NCBI GenBank assembly: GCA_021774625.1
Contig: JAJFIV010000012.1
Location: 57,103-121,102 of the forward strand
Length of the DNA stretch: 64,000 bases
Direction of reading: 5' to 3'
DNA from: Alphaproteobacteria bacterium
Lineage (GTDB): Bacteria; Pseudomonadota; Alphaproteobacteria; Sphingomonadales; JAKSBY01
Position 1 is the stretch's first letter; each line of letters begins with the position of its first letter. The translations under genes and the position numbers were made by a program. The notes under the pieces are model-generated. The model ran no database searches. It was not told the DNA's origin and saw nothing but the letters and a program-made list of their open reading frames with translations. This document shows positions 43,716 through 53,723 of this stretch, piece after piece.

Positions 43716-44690
43716 TCAGTTCCCTTTCCTGTATTCTTCAGGCATGAAGAATAAATGGTCCTGATCCGCCATGACGGCGTGGCAGTCGATGCAGAATTGC
43801 ATCCCGCCGGAATTCTTGCCGTTGGTCACACCGAAAGTCGAACCATCCGGCATCAGCATGGTATATTTCCAGTTGCCGCTTTCAGCGTTAAAGCCACCGG
43901 TCATCTTCTCCATCAAAAAGAGCGGTCCGACCTGTACTTCGCCATTATGTGCGACTGTTATACTGTCTTTTGCCAGCACCGAACCAACCGGCAATGTGCC
44001 GGCCTCTTCAAACCGGCCATAGTTAGAGGCTTTGGCGTTGGCGTAATTGTTAACGTAACGGCCGCCATGCGTGCCGGAAACATACGGGACAGTGTTATAA
44101 CTTTGCCAGTCTGTGAAGCCGCCTGCGTTAGCCGCGCCCGCGCCATCAGCAAAAGTCGCTTTAATCTTACCCTTGATGCAGTCATAGGCCGATGCCGCCT
44201 CGGCATCTGTCAGTTCCACACCACCGCCGCCTGCGCAGGGATTGCACGGATTGCAGGGGTTACACGGATTGCAGGCAGCAGCGCAGGGATTGCAAGGATT
44301 GCATCCGCCGGCCTTCATGGCGGCGCAGGGATTGCAGGGGTTGCAGCCACCGCATTTCATGGCGGCGCAGGGATTGCAGGGGTTGCAGCCACCGCATTTC
44401 ATGGCGGCGCAGGGATTGCACGGGTTGCATCCGCCGCATTTCATGGCGGCGCAGGGATTGCATTTATAGGCTGCGGCCACCCTCGGAACGACACAGGTTC
44501 CAGCTGCAGCGCAAGGGTTGGCGCTTTGTGCCGATGCCGCGCTTTCCGTTGATGCTGTATTGCGGCTTGCCGCGTCAGGGTTTTCACCGCCTTCGCTGCA
44601 GGCGGCAACCACAAGACTTGCCGATAGCCCGAACACGCCAACGATGAATGGCATGCCGGTTGTTGATTTTAGTCTGGTCCTGATTGTCAT
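43716..44690 (-). CDS. Lipoprotein with cysteine-rich CNPC repeat domain fused to a cytochrome P460-like domain
   Basis: Lipobox VVAAC; tandem [14 protein letters not shown] units; C-terminal [16 protein letters not shown]...[24 protein letters not shown] (CxxCH haem site). Confidence 0.88.
   Translation of the reverse strand: MTIRTRLKSTTGMPFIVGVFGLSASLVVAACSEGGENPDAASRNTASTESAASAQSANPCAAAGTCVVPRVAAAYKCNPCAAMKCGGCNPCNPCAAMKCGGCNPCNPCAAMKCGGCNPCNPCAAMKAGGCNPCNPCAAACNPCNPCNPCNPCAGGGGVELTDAEAASAYDCIKGKIKATFADGAGAANAGGFTDWQSYNTVPYVSGTHGGRYVNNYANAKASNYGRFEEAGTLPVGSVLAKDSITVAHNGEVQVGPLFLMEKMTGGFNAESGNWKYTMLMPDGSTFGVTNGKNSGGMQFCIDCHAVMADQDHLFFMPEEYRKGN
44224..44469 (-). repeat. 42-bp in-frame tandem repeats encoding [14 protein letters not shown] units
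   Basis: ggcggcgcagggattgcaggggttgcagccaccgcatttcat-type unit, about four copies plus shorter CNP units. Confidence 0.93.
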
Positions 44691-44853
44691 GCTTTTTTCC
44701 AGGTTGGGTGAGCCCCAAACATCCCCAAAGCCCACCGGTTAAAATTTAAGTTATTTTTAAAGCCTTGCGCCGGCGAAGTCCATTAAGAGTTAATAGAGTT
44801 TACGTAACGCAGGATCACATTGCTGTGATGCCGGGCAATGATCTGGGACAGCC

Positions 44854-45684
44854 ATGAATTGCAATTCCGTGGTTCACAGGAAATTTTTCTGTGGTAAGGT
44901 CCGGATGGCCGTGCAAGCACAATTCCGGCGCGTAGCGGGGGCGGACAGTTTTATTATGATTTCCTTGAGGGCGGGCTTATCTCTTAAAATACTGTTTTTT
45001 TGCGCTGTTATCGGGCTGATTTGCACCGCCCGGCTTTCGGTCTCCGAAGCACAGACAGTGAACGACGAAAACATCCGGCGGGCGGCGCAGGAAGTCCTTT
45101 CGAATTCCAGTCTCCAGACCACCATGCCGGACCGGGAAGCAATGCCGGAACGTTCTGACCCGCCAACTGTCCCGAAATGGGTGGCCAAGACCATCGGCAT
45201 TATCGTGATAGCCGGCGTCATCATTGGGGTCCTCATTATTTTATATCTTCTGGTCCGTTCTCTGATGGACCGGCGCCTGCGCGGGGGCGGGCTGACGGTA
45301 AAAACGGAAAAAGAACAGACCACAGCCCCTGTTGCGCCCGTCAAAGTAAAAGCCCTGGATGAAATGCCGCTGCCGGCCCTGGCCGATGCGGAAAAACTGG
45401 CCAAAGAGGGGTTCTATACCGACGCCATTCATATTCTTTTGCTGCTCGCAATCGACGATATCCGCAAGCGTTCGCAGGAAATTCTCCATCCCTCCCTCAC
45501 CGGGCGCGAGATTTTTGGCAAAGTGAAGCTGAACACAGACGTCGCCGCGGTTGTAAAATATATCCTGCAAACGTCCGAGCGGGCCTATTTCGGTCAAAAG
45601 AAAGCGGATGAGGGAGACTATCGCACCTGCCGCGACCGCTATCAGCAATTCCAGTCGGCATTCAATGGCAAAGGGGCGCAGTGA
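44854..45684 (+). CDS. DUF4129 domain-containing membrane protein
   Basis: TM segment plus DAIHILLLLAIDDIRKRSQEILHPSLTGREIF...SERAYFGQKKADEGDYRTCRDRYQQF; first gene of the MoxR cluster; upstream start possible. Confidence 0.8.
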   Translation: MNCNSVVHRKFFCGKVRMAVQAQFRRVAGADSFIMISLRAGLSLKILFFCAVIGLICTARLSVSEAQTVNDENIRRAAQEVLSNSSLQTTMPDREAMPERSDPPTVPKWVAKTIGIIVIAGVIIGVLIILYLLVRSLMDRRLRGGGLTVKTEKEQTTAPVAPVKVKALDEMPLPALADAEKLAKEGFYTDAIHILLLLAIDDIRKRSQEILHPSLTGREIFGKVKLNTDVAAVVKYILQTSERAYFGQKKADEGDYRTCRDRYQQFQSAFNGKGAQ

Positions 45685-46919
45685 TGGCGGAACGCGCGGT
45701 CTTTTCGCCGATGATTGTCGCCGCGCTGATCGTGGTCGGTCTTTTGTCTTTTCTCGGCGCGATTCTGATTTTTACCTATGGCGAGGACAGCGGGCAGGCG
45801 ACGACGGTCGACGCCAACGCTTATTCCCGGTCGGCTATCGGCCACAGGGCGTTTGTCGATCTGTTGAAAAGACTTGATATTCCGGTCCTTGTCAGCCGCT
45901 ACCGCTCGGCGGAAAAGGCTCTGTATCAGGATGTACTGATGGTGATGGAGCCGGATGCCACCGAAGAGGCCATGGAGGATATCCTGACGGCGGATATGAT
46001 CATTGTGGTGCTGCCGAAATGGCGCGGCGGCCGCAGCCGGGAAAAACCCCTATGGCTGGGCCGGATGAGCCTGATTGACGAAGAAAAGGTGAACAGGGTC
46101 CTTAAGAGCATTGATCCGGAAGCAGCAATCACCCGGCCCGAGGAAAAACCGGTCTGGGCAATGAGTGAGGAGCTGCCCGACCCGGACTTACCTGATCCGC
46201 AGCTTATTTCCGGCGCCGGTACGGGCCTCGCGCCTCTCCTGACAAGCGACCGGGGCATTCTGGTAGGCGAGCTGCAGACGGATGATCAGACCATATGGGT
46301 GGTTTCTGACCCGGATCTTTTTTCCAATCACGGGCTGGCGCGCGGCGATAATGCGGTGATCGCCGTCAATCTTGTTGCACTGTTCCGGGCCGGGGACCAG
46401 GGACTGGTGATTGATGAAACCCTTCACGGCTTTCAGATTGACCCCAACCTTATCAGAAGCGCGCTGAGATTTCCTTTTGTCCTGGCAACTGTTTTGGGTC
46501 TTGCGGCTATTGGTTTTCTGGTATGGGCCGCCACCGGCAGGTTTGGCGCGCCCCTGCCGGTCGGCAAGACCCTTGCGCCCGGCAAAGCCACCCTGATCGA
46601 AAATACCGCGGGCCTGCTGGAATTCGGCAAGCACAACAAGGAAGTGCTGCGCCAGTATCTGGAACGGGCAACCCATGAGGTGGCGCTGGCGGTACATGCG
46701 CCAAAAAATCTTTACGGCCGGGCGCTGGTTGAATGGCTGGACCGGGTGGGACGCGGACAGGGCCAGAAAATACCGTGCAAAACCGTTTATAACCGCGCCG
46801 ATGTGGTTGCCCGCAGCGACTATGCCGATGGCGGGACACTGCTGAAAGTGGCGCAGGACATTTACCATTGGAAAAAGGAGATGCTTCATGGACCTCGAAA
46901 CCGTCCGGGTCATCAGTGA
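45681..46919 (+). CDS. DUF4350 domain-containing protein
   Basis: [29 protein letters not shown]...[26 protein letters not shown]...ETLHGF. Confidence 0.82.
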   Translation: MMAERAVFSPMIVAALIVVGLLSFLGAILIFTYGEDSGQATTVDANAYSRSAIGHRAFVDLLKRLDIPVLVSRYRSAEKALYQDVLMVMEPDATEEAMEDILTADMIIVVLPKWRGGRSREKPLWLGRMSLIDEEKVNRVLKSIDPEAAITRPEEKPVWAMSEELPDPDLPDPQLISGAGTGLAPLLTSDRGILVGELQTDDQTIWVVSDPDLFSNHGLARGDNAVIAVNLVALFRAGDQGLVIDETLHGFQIDPNLIRSALRFPFVLATVLGLAAIGFLVWAATGRFGAPLPVGKTLAPGKATLIENTAGLLEFGKHNKEVLRQYLERATHEVALAVHAPKNLYGRALVEWLDRVGRGQGQKIPCKTVYNRADVVARSDYADGGTLLKVAQDIYHWKKEMLHGPRNRPGHQ

Positions 46920-47844
46920 AAAATTAAGGGAGCAGGTCAGAAAGACCGTTATCGGCCAGGATCTGGCGCTTGATCTTATGCTGATCGGCCTTTTGTCGGA
47001 AGGGCATATCCTGCTGGAAGGGGTTCCCGGCACGGCGAAAACCCTTTTGGCGCAATCTTTCGCCGCCAGCCTGAAAATGCAGTTCGGCCGGGTGCAGTTC
47101 ACGCCCGATCTGATGCCGGGCGATGTGATAGGCACCAATCTGTTTAATTTCAAGACCAATGAATTTTCCCTCGTCAAAGGGCCGATTTTCACCCAGATAC
47201 TGCTCGCGGACGAAATCAACCGCACACCGCCCAAAACCCAGGCGGCGCTGTTGCAGGCGATGCATGAAAGAACGGTGACCATCGAAAGCGAGACCCATGA
47301 CCTCGGAGCCGGGTTCATGGTCATCGCCACGCAAAATCCCATCGAACAGCAGGGCACCTATCCGCTGCCGGAAGCGCAGCTTGACCGCTTTTTGTTCAAG
47401 CATGTTCTGGATTATCCGAGCCGTGAAGAGGAGCGGGAAATTGTCAAACGCCATGGCCATCGCGTGACCATGCCGCAGCTTCAGGATTTCGGACTGGAAC
47501 AGGTGTCGAATCTTGATGATCTGATTGCTGTGCGAAAAGTCATCGAGGGTATCACCATTTCCGATGAAATTATCGATTATATCGTCGATCTGATCCGGGC
47601 GACCCGGGAACATCCCTCGCTCTCTGTCGGCGCTTCGCCCCGCTCCGCCAACATGCTGACGCGGGCCGCGCGGTCCTTTGCGGCGCTTGACGGCCGCGAT
47701 TATGTGATTCCCGACGATATCAAAACCCTGTCGCTGCCGACCCTGCGGCACCGGGTGGTGCTGGCGCCGGGCGCGGAGATTGAGGGCCTGACAGCTGATC
47801 GGGTGATCCGTCAGATTGTCGATCAGGTTGCTGCGCCGAGATAA
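46888..47844 (+). CDS. MoxR family AAA+ ATPase
   Basis: [21 protein letters not shown] Walker [51 protein letters not shown]. Confidence 0.97.
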   Translation: MDLETVRVISEKLREQVRKTVIGQDLALDLMLIGLLSEGHILLEGVPGTAKTLLAQSFAASLKMQFGRVQFTPDLMPGDVIGTNLFNFKTNEFSLVKGPIFTQILLADEINRTPPKTQAALLQAMHERTVTIESETHDLGAGFMVIATQNPIEQQGTYPLPEAQLDRFLFKHVLDYPSREEEREIVKRHGHRVTMPQLQDFGLEQVSNLDDLIAVRKVIEGITISDEIIDYIVDLIRATREHPSLSVGASPRSANMLTRAARSFAALDGRDYVIPDDIKTLSLPTLRHRVVLAPGAEIEGLTADRVIRQIVDQVAAPR

Positions 47845-47853
47845 GGTTCCCTG

Positions 47854-49164
47854 ATGAGACCGACACTCAGAACAGTTTTTATGTTGGGGGCCGCTGCCAT
47901 AGCGGCGCTGCTGCTGGCGATTTTTCACCCGTCCGTTGCGGTTTTCAGCCTGGCGGCCGCCGGTGTTATCCTGGTGTTGTTTTTGCGGGACGCCGTGATC
48001 AGCCGCCCCGGTACCGGTTTTGATGCCCGCTACCGGCTGCCGCAATGCCTTTATATCGGGGTTGCGGAACCGCTGGAGGTTGCCATATCCCTGCCGCCTG
48101 CCTGGATGGGGCGCAATTTCGAAATGCTGTGCGATGTGGCGGGTTTCCTGAAACCGCCGGAGAAGATCCCTGTACTTTTGGCGCCCGGCCATGAAAATTA
48201 CTTTGAATTTCCGCTGGAACCCTATCAGAGGGGTGCCGCAACCGTCCGGAAATTATGGCTGCGCTGGCAGGGGCCGCTATCGCTGGCCAGCTGGACCAGA
48301 GAGGTTGAAATCAACGGCGAACTGGCCATTATCCCCAATGTCAGGGCGGTGAAAGCAGCGGCGATCGAGCTTTCGTTCCGGGAGTCCCTTCTTGGCATGA
48401 AACCGCAAAGCCAGCAGGGTGAGGGCACGGAATTTGTGGCGCTGCGGGAATATACGCCCGGCCTTGATCACCGGTCTATCGACTGGAAACGTTCGGCGCG
48501 GCACATGGCGCTTGTGTGCAAGGAATTTCAGACCGAACGCAATCACCAGATTATTCTCGCTTTCGATACCGGGCAGTTGATGAGCGAACCGCTGGGGGCG
48601 GTCCCGCGGCTGGATCATGCGGTGAATGCCGGACTTTTGCTTGCTTTCATGTCTTTGAAAAGCGGCGACAGGATCGGAATGATGGCGTTCGATTCCAAGG
48701 TGCGCCTGTATGCGGAGCCGGTGCGGGGCATTCATGCCTTTCCGCGCATTCAGCATATGACGGCCAATCTGGAATACCGGCATGACGAAACCAACTTTAC
48801 GCTGGCGCTGGCGACCCTGATGGGCCGGCTGAACCGGCGCTCCCTGATTATCCTGCCGACGGAATTTGTTGATACCATCACCGCCGAACTGATGATCGAA
48901 AACATACAAAGACTGGCGCGCCGCCATCTGGTGGTGTTCGTCACGATGAAGGACCTTGACCTTTATGCAACGGCAGAGGCGGACCCGGCGCGGTTCCATC
49001 AGGTGACCAAATCCGTGGTGGCCGGCGACTTTATCCGGGAACGCAAAGTGGTTCTTGAAAAACTGCGGCGCATGGGCGTGCATTGTATCGATGCGCCGCC
49101 GGCACATGTCGGGGCCGACCTGGTGAACCGTTATCTTGCCATCAAGCGGCAGGAACTGATTTAG
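47854..49164 (+). CDS. DUF58 domain-containing protein
   Basis: EGTEFVALREYTPGLDHRSIDWKRSARHMALVCKEFQTERNHQIILAFDTGQLM. Confidence 0.95.
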   Translation: MRPTLRTVFMLGAAAIAALLLAIFHPSVAVFSLAAAGVILVLFLRDAVISRPGTGFDARYRLPQCLYIGVAEPLEVAISLPPAWMGRNFEMLCDVAGFLKPPEKIPVLLAPGHENYFEFPLEPYQRGAATVRKLWLRWQGPLSLASWTREVEINGELAIIPNVRAVKAAAIELSFRESLLGMKPQSQQGEGTEFVALREYTPGLDHRSIDWKRSARHMALVCKEFQTERNHQIILAFDTGQLMSEPLGAVPRLDHAVNAGLLLAFMSLKSGDRIGMMAFDSKVRLYAEPVRGIHAFPRIQHMTANLEYRHDETNFTLALATLMGRLNRRSLIILPTEFVDTITAELMIENIQRLARRHLVVFVTMKDLDLYATAEADPARFHQVTKSVVAGDFIRERKVVLEKLRRMGVHCIDAPPAHVGADLVNRYLAIKRQELI

Positions 49165-49173
49165 GAAGTCACG

Positions 49174-50184
49174 ATGGAAGCAGGGCTGAAAAGTTATAAA
49201 TTCCGCAAGGACCGCGAAGCCACATGGGTCGAGCTCGATGCCCTGGTGGCGCAGGCGGAAAAGAAAGGCGTAAAATCGCTCAGCGCAGAGGAAATGATGC
49301 GGCTGCCCAACCTTTACCGGGCAACTCTGTCTTCGCTTTCCGTGGCGCGGTCCATTTCGCTTGACCTCAATGTGGTGCGCTATCTGGAAAGCCTTTGCGC
49401 CCGCGCTTATTTTTTCATTTACGGCGCCCGGTCCACCTTGAGGGACGCCATCAGCGAATTTTTTCTCGTTTCTTTTCCCGGCGCCGTCTGGAATGCCCGC
49501 TGGCATATGATGCTCTCATTGGGGTTGCTTATTCTCGGCATCCTTGTCGGCTATCTTCTGGTCGGGCAGAATGCGGACTGGTATTACAGTTTCATTCCGC
49601 AGGAACTGGCCGGCGGGCGTTCGCCCACCTCAACCACCGAGGCGCTGCGGGGTGTGATTTATGACAGTGAGGAGACGGCGGCAGAGACCCTTTCCGCCTT
49701 CGCCTCCTTTCTGTTCAGCCATAATTCGATGGTCGCCATGCTGTCCTTTGCGCTTGGTTTTGCCCTGGGCATTCCGACCATACTTTTGATGTTTTATAAC
49801 GGGCTGACCATCGGCGCGCTGACATCGCTTTATGCCAGCCGCGGGCTTGGCTGGGATTTGTGGGGATGGCTGCTGATCCATGGTGTGACGGAGCTTCTGG
49901 CCATCGCCCTTTGCGGCGGGGCGGGAATTATCCTGGCCTCCAGCCTGGTCGTTCCCGGGCAGTATAGCCGGCTTGAAATGCTGGCCCGCAACGGCAAACG
50001 CGCCGGACAGATCGTAATCGGCGCGGTGGCGATGCTGTTTTTTGCCGCCCTGCTGGAAGGGTTCGCCCGGCAACTGATCAACGATATTTCAGTCCGCTAC
50101 ACCATTGCCTTCCTGTCGGGGGCCTTCTGGCTCAGCTATTTTATCGGATTGGGCAGAAAGGCTAAATATGGCCGGCAAAGCTGA
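49174..50184 (+). CDS. Stage II sporulation protein M-like membrane protein
   Basis: FFLVSFPGAVWNARW, HNSMVAMLSFALGFALGIPTILLMFYNGLTIGAL, LIHGVTELLAIALCGGAG. Confidence 0.93.
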   Translation: MEAGLKSYKFRKDREATWVELDALVAQAEKKGVKSLSAEEMMRLPNLYRATLSSLSVARSISLDLNVVRYLESLCARAYFFIYGARSTLRDAISEFFLVSFPGAVWNARWHMMLSLGLLILGILVGYLLVGQNADWYYSFIPQELAGGRSPTSTTEALRGVIYDSEETAAETLSAFASFLFSHNSMVAMLSFALGFALGIPTILLMFYNGLTIGALTSLYASRGLGWDLWGWLLIHGVTELLAIALCGGAGIILASSLVVPGQYSRLEMLARNGKRAGQIVIGAVAMLFFAALLEGFARQLINDISVRYTIAFLSGAFWLSYFIGLGRKAKYGRQS

Positions 50185-51103
50185 AGGGATCAACGCCAAC
50201 ACCACCTATATTGACAAGCGCGCGATCCGCGAGGTGGTTACGCCGGAAGGTGTTGCGCTGCGGCTGCAGCTGGCTGACCGCGGCGAGAGGGCGGTGGCGG
50301 TTATTCTGGATCTGGTGTTCATTTTTCTTTCCATCATCGCCCTGGTGATCGGCATCGTTTTGTTTGTTGGCGGGTTTGGCGGGGGATCGGTATTTCTGCC
50401 CCTTGTCATTTTGATTTCCTTCGCTTTTCGCAGTTTTTATTTCATGTTTTTTGAACTGAGATGGCACGGCCAGACGCCGGGAAAACGGATATTGGGCATC
50501 CGGGTCGTCAGCCGGTCCGGCGGCAGCCTGCAGGCGGACGCGATCATCGTGCGCAATCTGATGCGGGAACTGGAACTGTTTCTGCCGATGACCCTGTTGC
50601 TGGGTGGCGGCGGTTACGGCGATGAGGCCTGGGCGAGCCTGCTGAGCATCCTGTGGGCTTGCGTGTTTCTGTTTCTACCTTTTTTCAACAAGGACCGGCT
50701 GCGCGCCGGGGACATTGTCGCCGGCACCTGGGTGATCGCCACCCCGAAAAGCGCATTGCTGCCGGATGTGGCGGATGACCGGCGGGACGGCATCGGCGGC
50801 AGGGATGTTCAACTTGCCGCCCAATACCGCTTCACCAGAAAACAGCTTGGCGCCTACGGAATCTATGAATTGCAGACCCTGGAGCATGTCTTGCGCCAGA
50901 AGGGGCCGGACAGCAGGAATGTGCGGGCTGTCGTGGCGGAGCGGATTGGCAAAAAGATCGGCTGGGAAGGCCCGGAATATAAGACCGAACCCGAAGCCTT
51001 TTTACAGGGCTTTTATACCGCGCTCCGGCAGCATCTTGAAACCAAAATGCTGTTCGGCGTCAAACGCCGCAGCAAGCATGACAAGGAGAAAGGCGGGCGC
51101 TGA
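50168..51103 (+). CDS. RDD family protein
   Basis: RGERAVAVILDLVFIFL, WHGQTPGKRILGIRVVSRSGGSLQADAIIVRNLMRELE; start MAGKAEG. Confidence 0.93.
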   Translation: MAGKAEGINANTTYIDKRAIREVVTPEGVALRLQLADRGERAVAVILDLVFIFLSIIALVIGIVLFVGGFGGGSVFLPLVILISFAFRSFYFMFFELRWHGQTPGKRILGIRVVSRSGGSLQADAIIVRNLMRELELFLPMTLLLGGGGYGDEAWASLLSILWACVFLFLPFFNKDRLRAGDIVAGTWVIATPKSALLPDVADDRRDGIGGRDVQLAAQYRFTRKQLGAYGIYELQTLEHVLRQKGPDSRNVRAVVAERIGKKIGWEGPEYKTEPEAFLQGFYTALRQHLETKMLFGVKRRSKHDKEKGGR

Positions 51104-51135
51104 CTTGAGGTCTGCGCCCGCCCGAAAAGCCTGCA

Positions 51136-51882
51136 TCAGTCGAAAACCGCCGCCAGTTGCGTGACGTCCGCCCCCTCCTTGACGGCACGAAGGTCGTGAT
51201 AGGCAATGGTCACAACCACAGACGACAGCGCCGTAATCAAAGCTGATGGGATCAGGCTCGCGATGAGGTAACCAGGCGAAATATTTCCGGCGAGAAACTC
51301 ATCGGAAAAAACGAATCCCAACATCGCGGCAGGAACAAAAATCAGGATATACAGAAGAACAACGAGGCCCAAAATTCTGAGGCGGAAGCCTTTTGTCAAT
51401 TCTATGCTGCGGCTGATGCTGGCAAAAACACCGGGTCTCTCAATCACTGCCACAGGAACAACAACATAGAGCATGGTGAGCAAGACAATACCGGGTATGA
51501 TGAGAAGAAAAAAACCAATGCCCACTGCTATGCCGGTTATCAGCGCTACGCCAAAGACAGGAAGCATAGTGGAAAGACCCTTGCTAAGAATGTCACCCAT
51601 ACCTGCAGGTTCGTTCTTTAAACTTTTAAACGTGCCATAAACCAAAGCGGCTGTCAGAAGATAACTAAGCAAAGTGCCGATGATGCTGCCTATGGCGCCT
51701 GCGATGCTGAATAAACTGTTAGCCGCGGGACCGCCGTTGGTAACGTAAATATTAAAAAGCGTATTGGGCAGAAAAAGAATGATAGCGAGCAGTCCGAACG
51801 GAACGATGTTTTTTATCAGCACCGAAAAACTGCGGCCTAAAATCGACCCTACCCTGAAATCCGTGATTGGTTCCTGATCCAT
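51136..51882 (-). CDS. Multi-TM membrane protein, paralogue 1
   Basis: MDQEPITDFRVGSILGRSFSVLIKNIVPFGLLAIILFLP...SSVVVTIAYHDLRAVKEGADVTQLAAVFD. Confidence 0.8.
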   Translation of the reverse strand: MDQEPITDFRVGSILGRSFSVLIKNIVPFGLLAIILFLPNTLFNIYVTNGGPAANSLFSIAGAIGSIIGTLLSYLLTAALVYGTFKSLKNEPAGMGDILSKGLSTMLPVFGVALITGIAVGIGFFLLIIPGIVLLTMLYVVVPVAVIERPGVFASISRSIELTKGFRLRILGLVVLLYILIFVPAAMLGFVFSDEFLAGNISPGYLIASLIPSALITALSSVVVTIAYHDLRAVKEGADVTQLAAVFD

Positions 51883-51958
51883 GATTAGCCCCTTGTTTGT
51901 TTTGGAGGGCAGATGGTTGCAAATTTCGGAGCCAAAGGAAACTGAAAATACCTTTGGC

Positions 51959-52699
51959 CTAGTCGAAGACTTTTGCGACCATGTTGGCATCCCCGCCTTC
52001 CTTGAGAACGCGCAGATCATGGTAGGTGACGATCACCACTACCGAGGAATAGGCGGAGAACAGAGAGAACAGGATCGCCCGGGAAATATAATAACCGACG
52101 GTGTGCCCGCCTTCGGCGCGCTCACCGAAATGGAGAAGTTCGATGACGATCAAGAGGGCGACGGAGGCGAGAACCAGTAAAAGAAAGAGCCCGAAAATCC
52201 TGCCACGCACGCCTTCGGTTAGCTCAAAATTCCGCTTGAAAAGCCCTCGGATTGTCACCTGTTCAACAGCATAAATCGGAATAACTATAAAAAACAGGGC
52301 GGACATGATAACGGCTGGCAGCACCCAGGCCATATAGCCGATGCTGAGGATCAAAGACAAAACCAGTGCCGGGCCCAAAACGGCGATTACTGCAAAATTC
52401 CCTTCAGCGATAAGGGCGCGTGCATCGGCTTTCTCATTGCGCAAAATCCTGAAAACACCTGGAAGCAGGGCGGCAACGGTTAGTGAATCGAACAGCACGC
52501 CGATAAAAATAGCGGTGAAGGTTTGGATGCTAAACAGTGAGTCCGAAAGATCATTCTGGATATAGATATCGAAGACGGTGCCCGGCAGATAAAGAATAAG
52601 CGCAATCAGCCAGAAGGTCAGGACATTCTGCCCCATAACCGTGAAGCTGCGGCGCAGAATGAGCCCGGCGCGGAATTCGGTAATTGATTGGTTCCGCAT
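51959..52699 (-). CDS. Multi-TM membrane protein, paralogue 2
   Basis: MRNQSITEFRAGLILRRSFTVMGQNVLTFWLIALILYLP...SSVVVIVTYHDLRVLKEGGDANMVAKVFD. Confidence 0.8.
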   Translation of the reverse strand: MRNQSITEFRAGLILRRSFTVMGQNVLTFWLIALILYLPGTVFDIYIQNDLSDSLFSIQTFTAIFIGVLFDSLTVAALLPGVFRILRNEKADARALIAEGNFAVIAVLGPALVLSLILSIGYMAWVLPAVIMSALFFIVIPIYAVEQVTIRGLFKRNFELTEGVRGRIFGLFLLLVLASVALLIVIELLHFGERAEGGHTVGYYISRAILFSLFSAYSSVVVIVTYHDLRVLKEGGDANMVAKVFD

Positions 52700-52837
52700 G
52701 GCTTCCCCTATGGTCTTGCTGCCGGTCTTATCGCTCTATCGGATTCTCCGGGTGCGCGCAAATGATATTGCGCGGTACGGGCCGCGTCTGATTCCAGGCG
52801 GCCCGGTGTGGCGGCTGTGAGAAGGGAGCGCGTGTGG

Positions 52838-53536
52838 TTAGGCTACGCTGGCCAGTTTGCGCTGGCGTTTATTCTGGTACATGGCCCGGTCGGCAGTGGT
52901 GAGAAGTTTGGATACGGTGGAATCCGCGCCATAGGGGGCAATGCCCACGCTGGCGAGAATCTCGATAGGCCGTCCTTCATAAATAACCGGTTTTTCTTCC
53001 AGTTCCGCGCGGATCTGCTCGAGCCGTCTGGCGCCAAGCTTTATATTGCTGCGGTCAAGCACCACGATAAATTCATCGCCGCCCAGCCGGGCTGCAAAGT
53101 CTGCGGTGCGGATGCTGTTGCTTAAATGATTGGCAACATATTGCAGAACCCGGTCGCCGGCCTCATGACCGCGGGTGTCATTGATTCCCTTAAATGAATC
53201 CAGATCAAAAAACCCGATCACACCCCGCTCATCATAACGCAGGGCATTGGAAAGGACGCGCCGCAGATATGTTTCAAGGCCGCGGCGGTTGGCAATCCCG
53301 GTCAATTCATCGGTAATGGAAAGGGATTCAAGATAGGAAATGCGGTCCCGTTGTTCGGCAAGCCGTTGTTCAGCCAGGGCGGCGTAGCTTAAAACCTCAT
53401 TGATCAAAGCCCAGTCGTCATTGTCAAGGTGTGAACCATGATCGGTGGCGCTTTCCACCAACTGGTTCGCAATACGTCCCACATAGGGGTTCAATTCCGC
53501 ACTCAATTCAATCGCCAGAGAGACTTCGTGTCCCAT
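52838..53536 (-). CDS. GGDEF domain diguanylate cyclase
   Basis: DELTGIANRRGLETYL...FDLDSFKGINDTRGHEAGDRVL...ARLGGDEFIVVLDRS. Confidence 0.93.
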   Translation of the reverse strand: MGHEVSLAIELSAELNPYVGRIANQLVESATDHGSHLDNDDWALINEVLSYAALAEQRLAEQRDRISYLESLSITDELTGIANRRGLETYLRRVLSNALRYDERGVIGFFDLDSFKGINDTRGHEAGDRVLQYVANHLSNSIRTADFAARLGGDEFIVVLDRSNIKLGARRLEQIRAELEEKPVIYEGRPIEILASVGIAPYGADSTVSKLLTTADRAMYQNKRQRKLASVA

Positions 53537-53723
53537 AGCCCAATCTCCGTTTTCGGGTTAACCTTCCCCATGGATGGTTGAAGCAAACATCGTGCCAATT
53601 TTTGTGATATGAATATTTCATAAGAATCAATAGGATGGCGTTTTCCGGAGTAAATCAGGGTGGGAAAAATTTTCAGGATTTAGGCCCTGACCGGGTAAAA
53701 AATGCTATGCTGGGCGCAAAAAT

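Noticed and set aside
44224-44469. Possible CRISPR array
   Set aside because: Repeats are in-frame coding units without unique spacers of constant length; they encode the CNPC domain.
46188-48192. Long minus-strand ORFs (389 and 422 aa)
   Set aside because: Antisense to MoxR, DUF4350 and DUF58 genes, which have clear family motifs.
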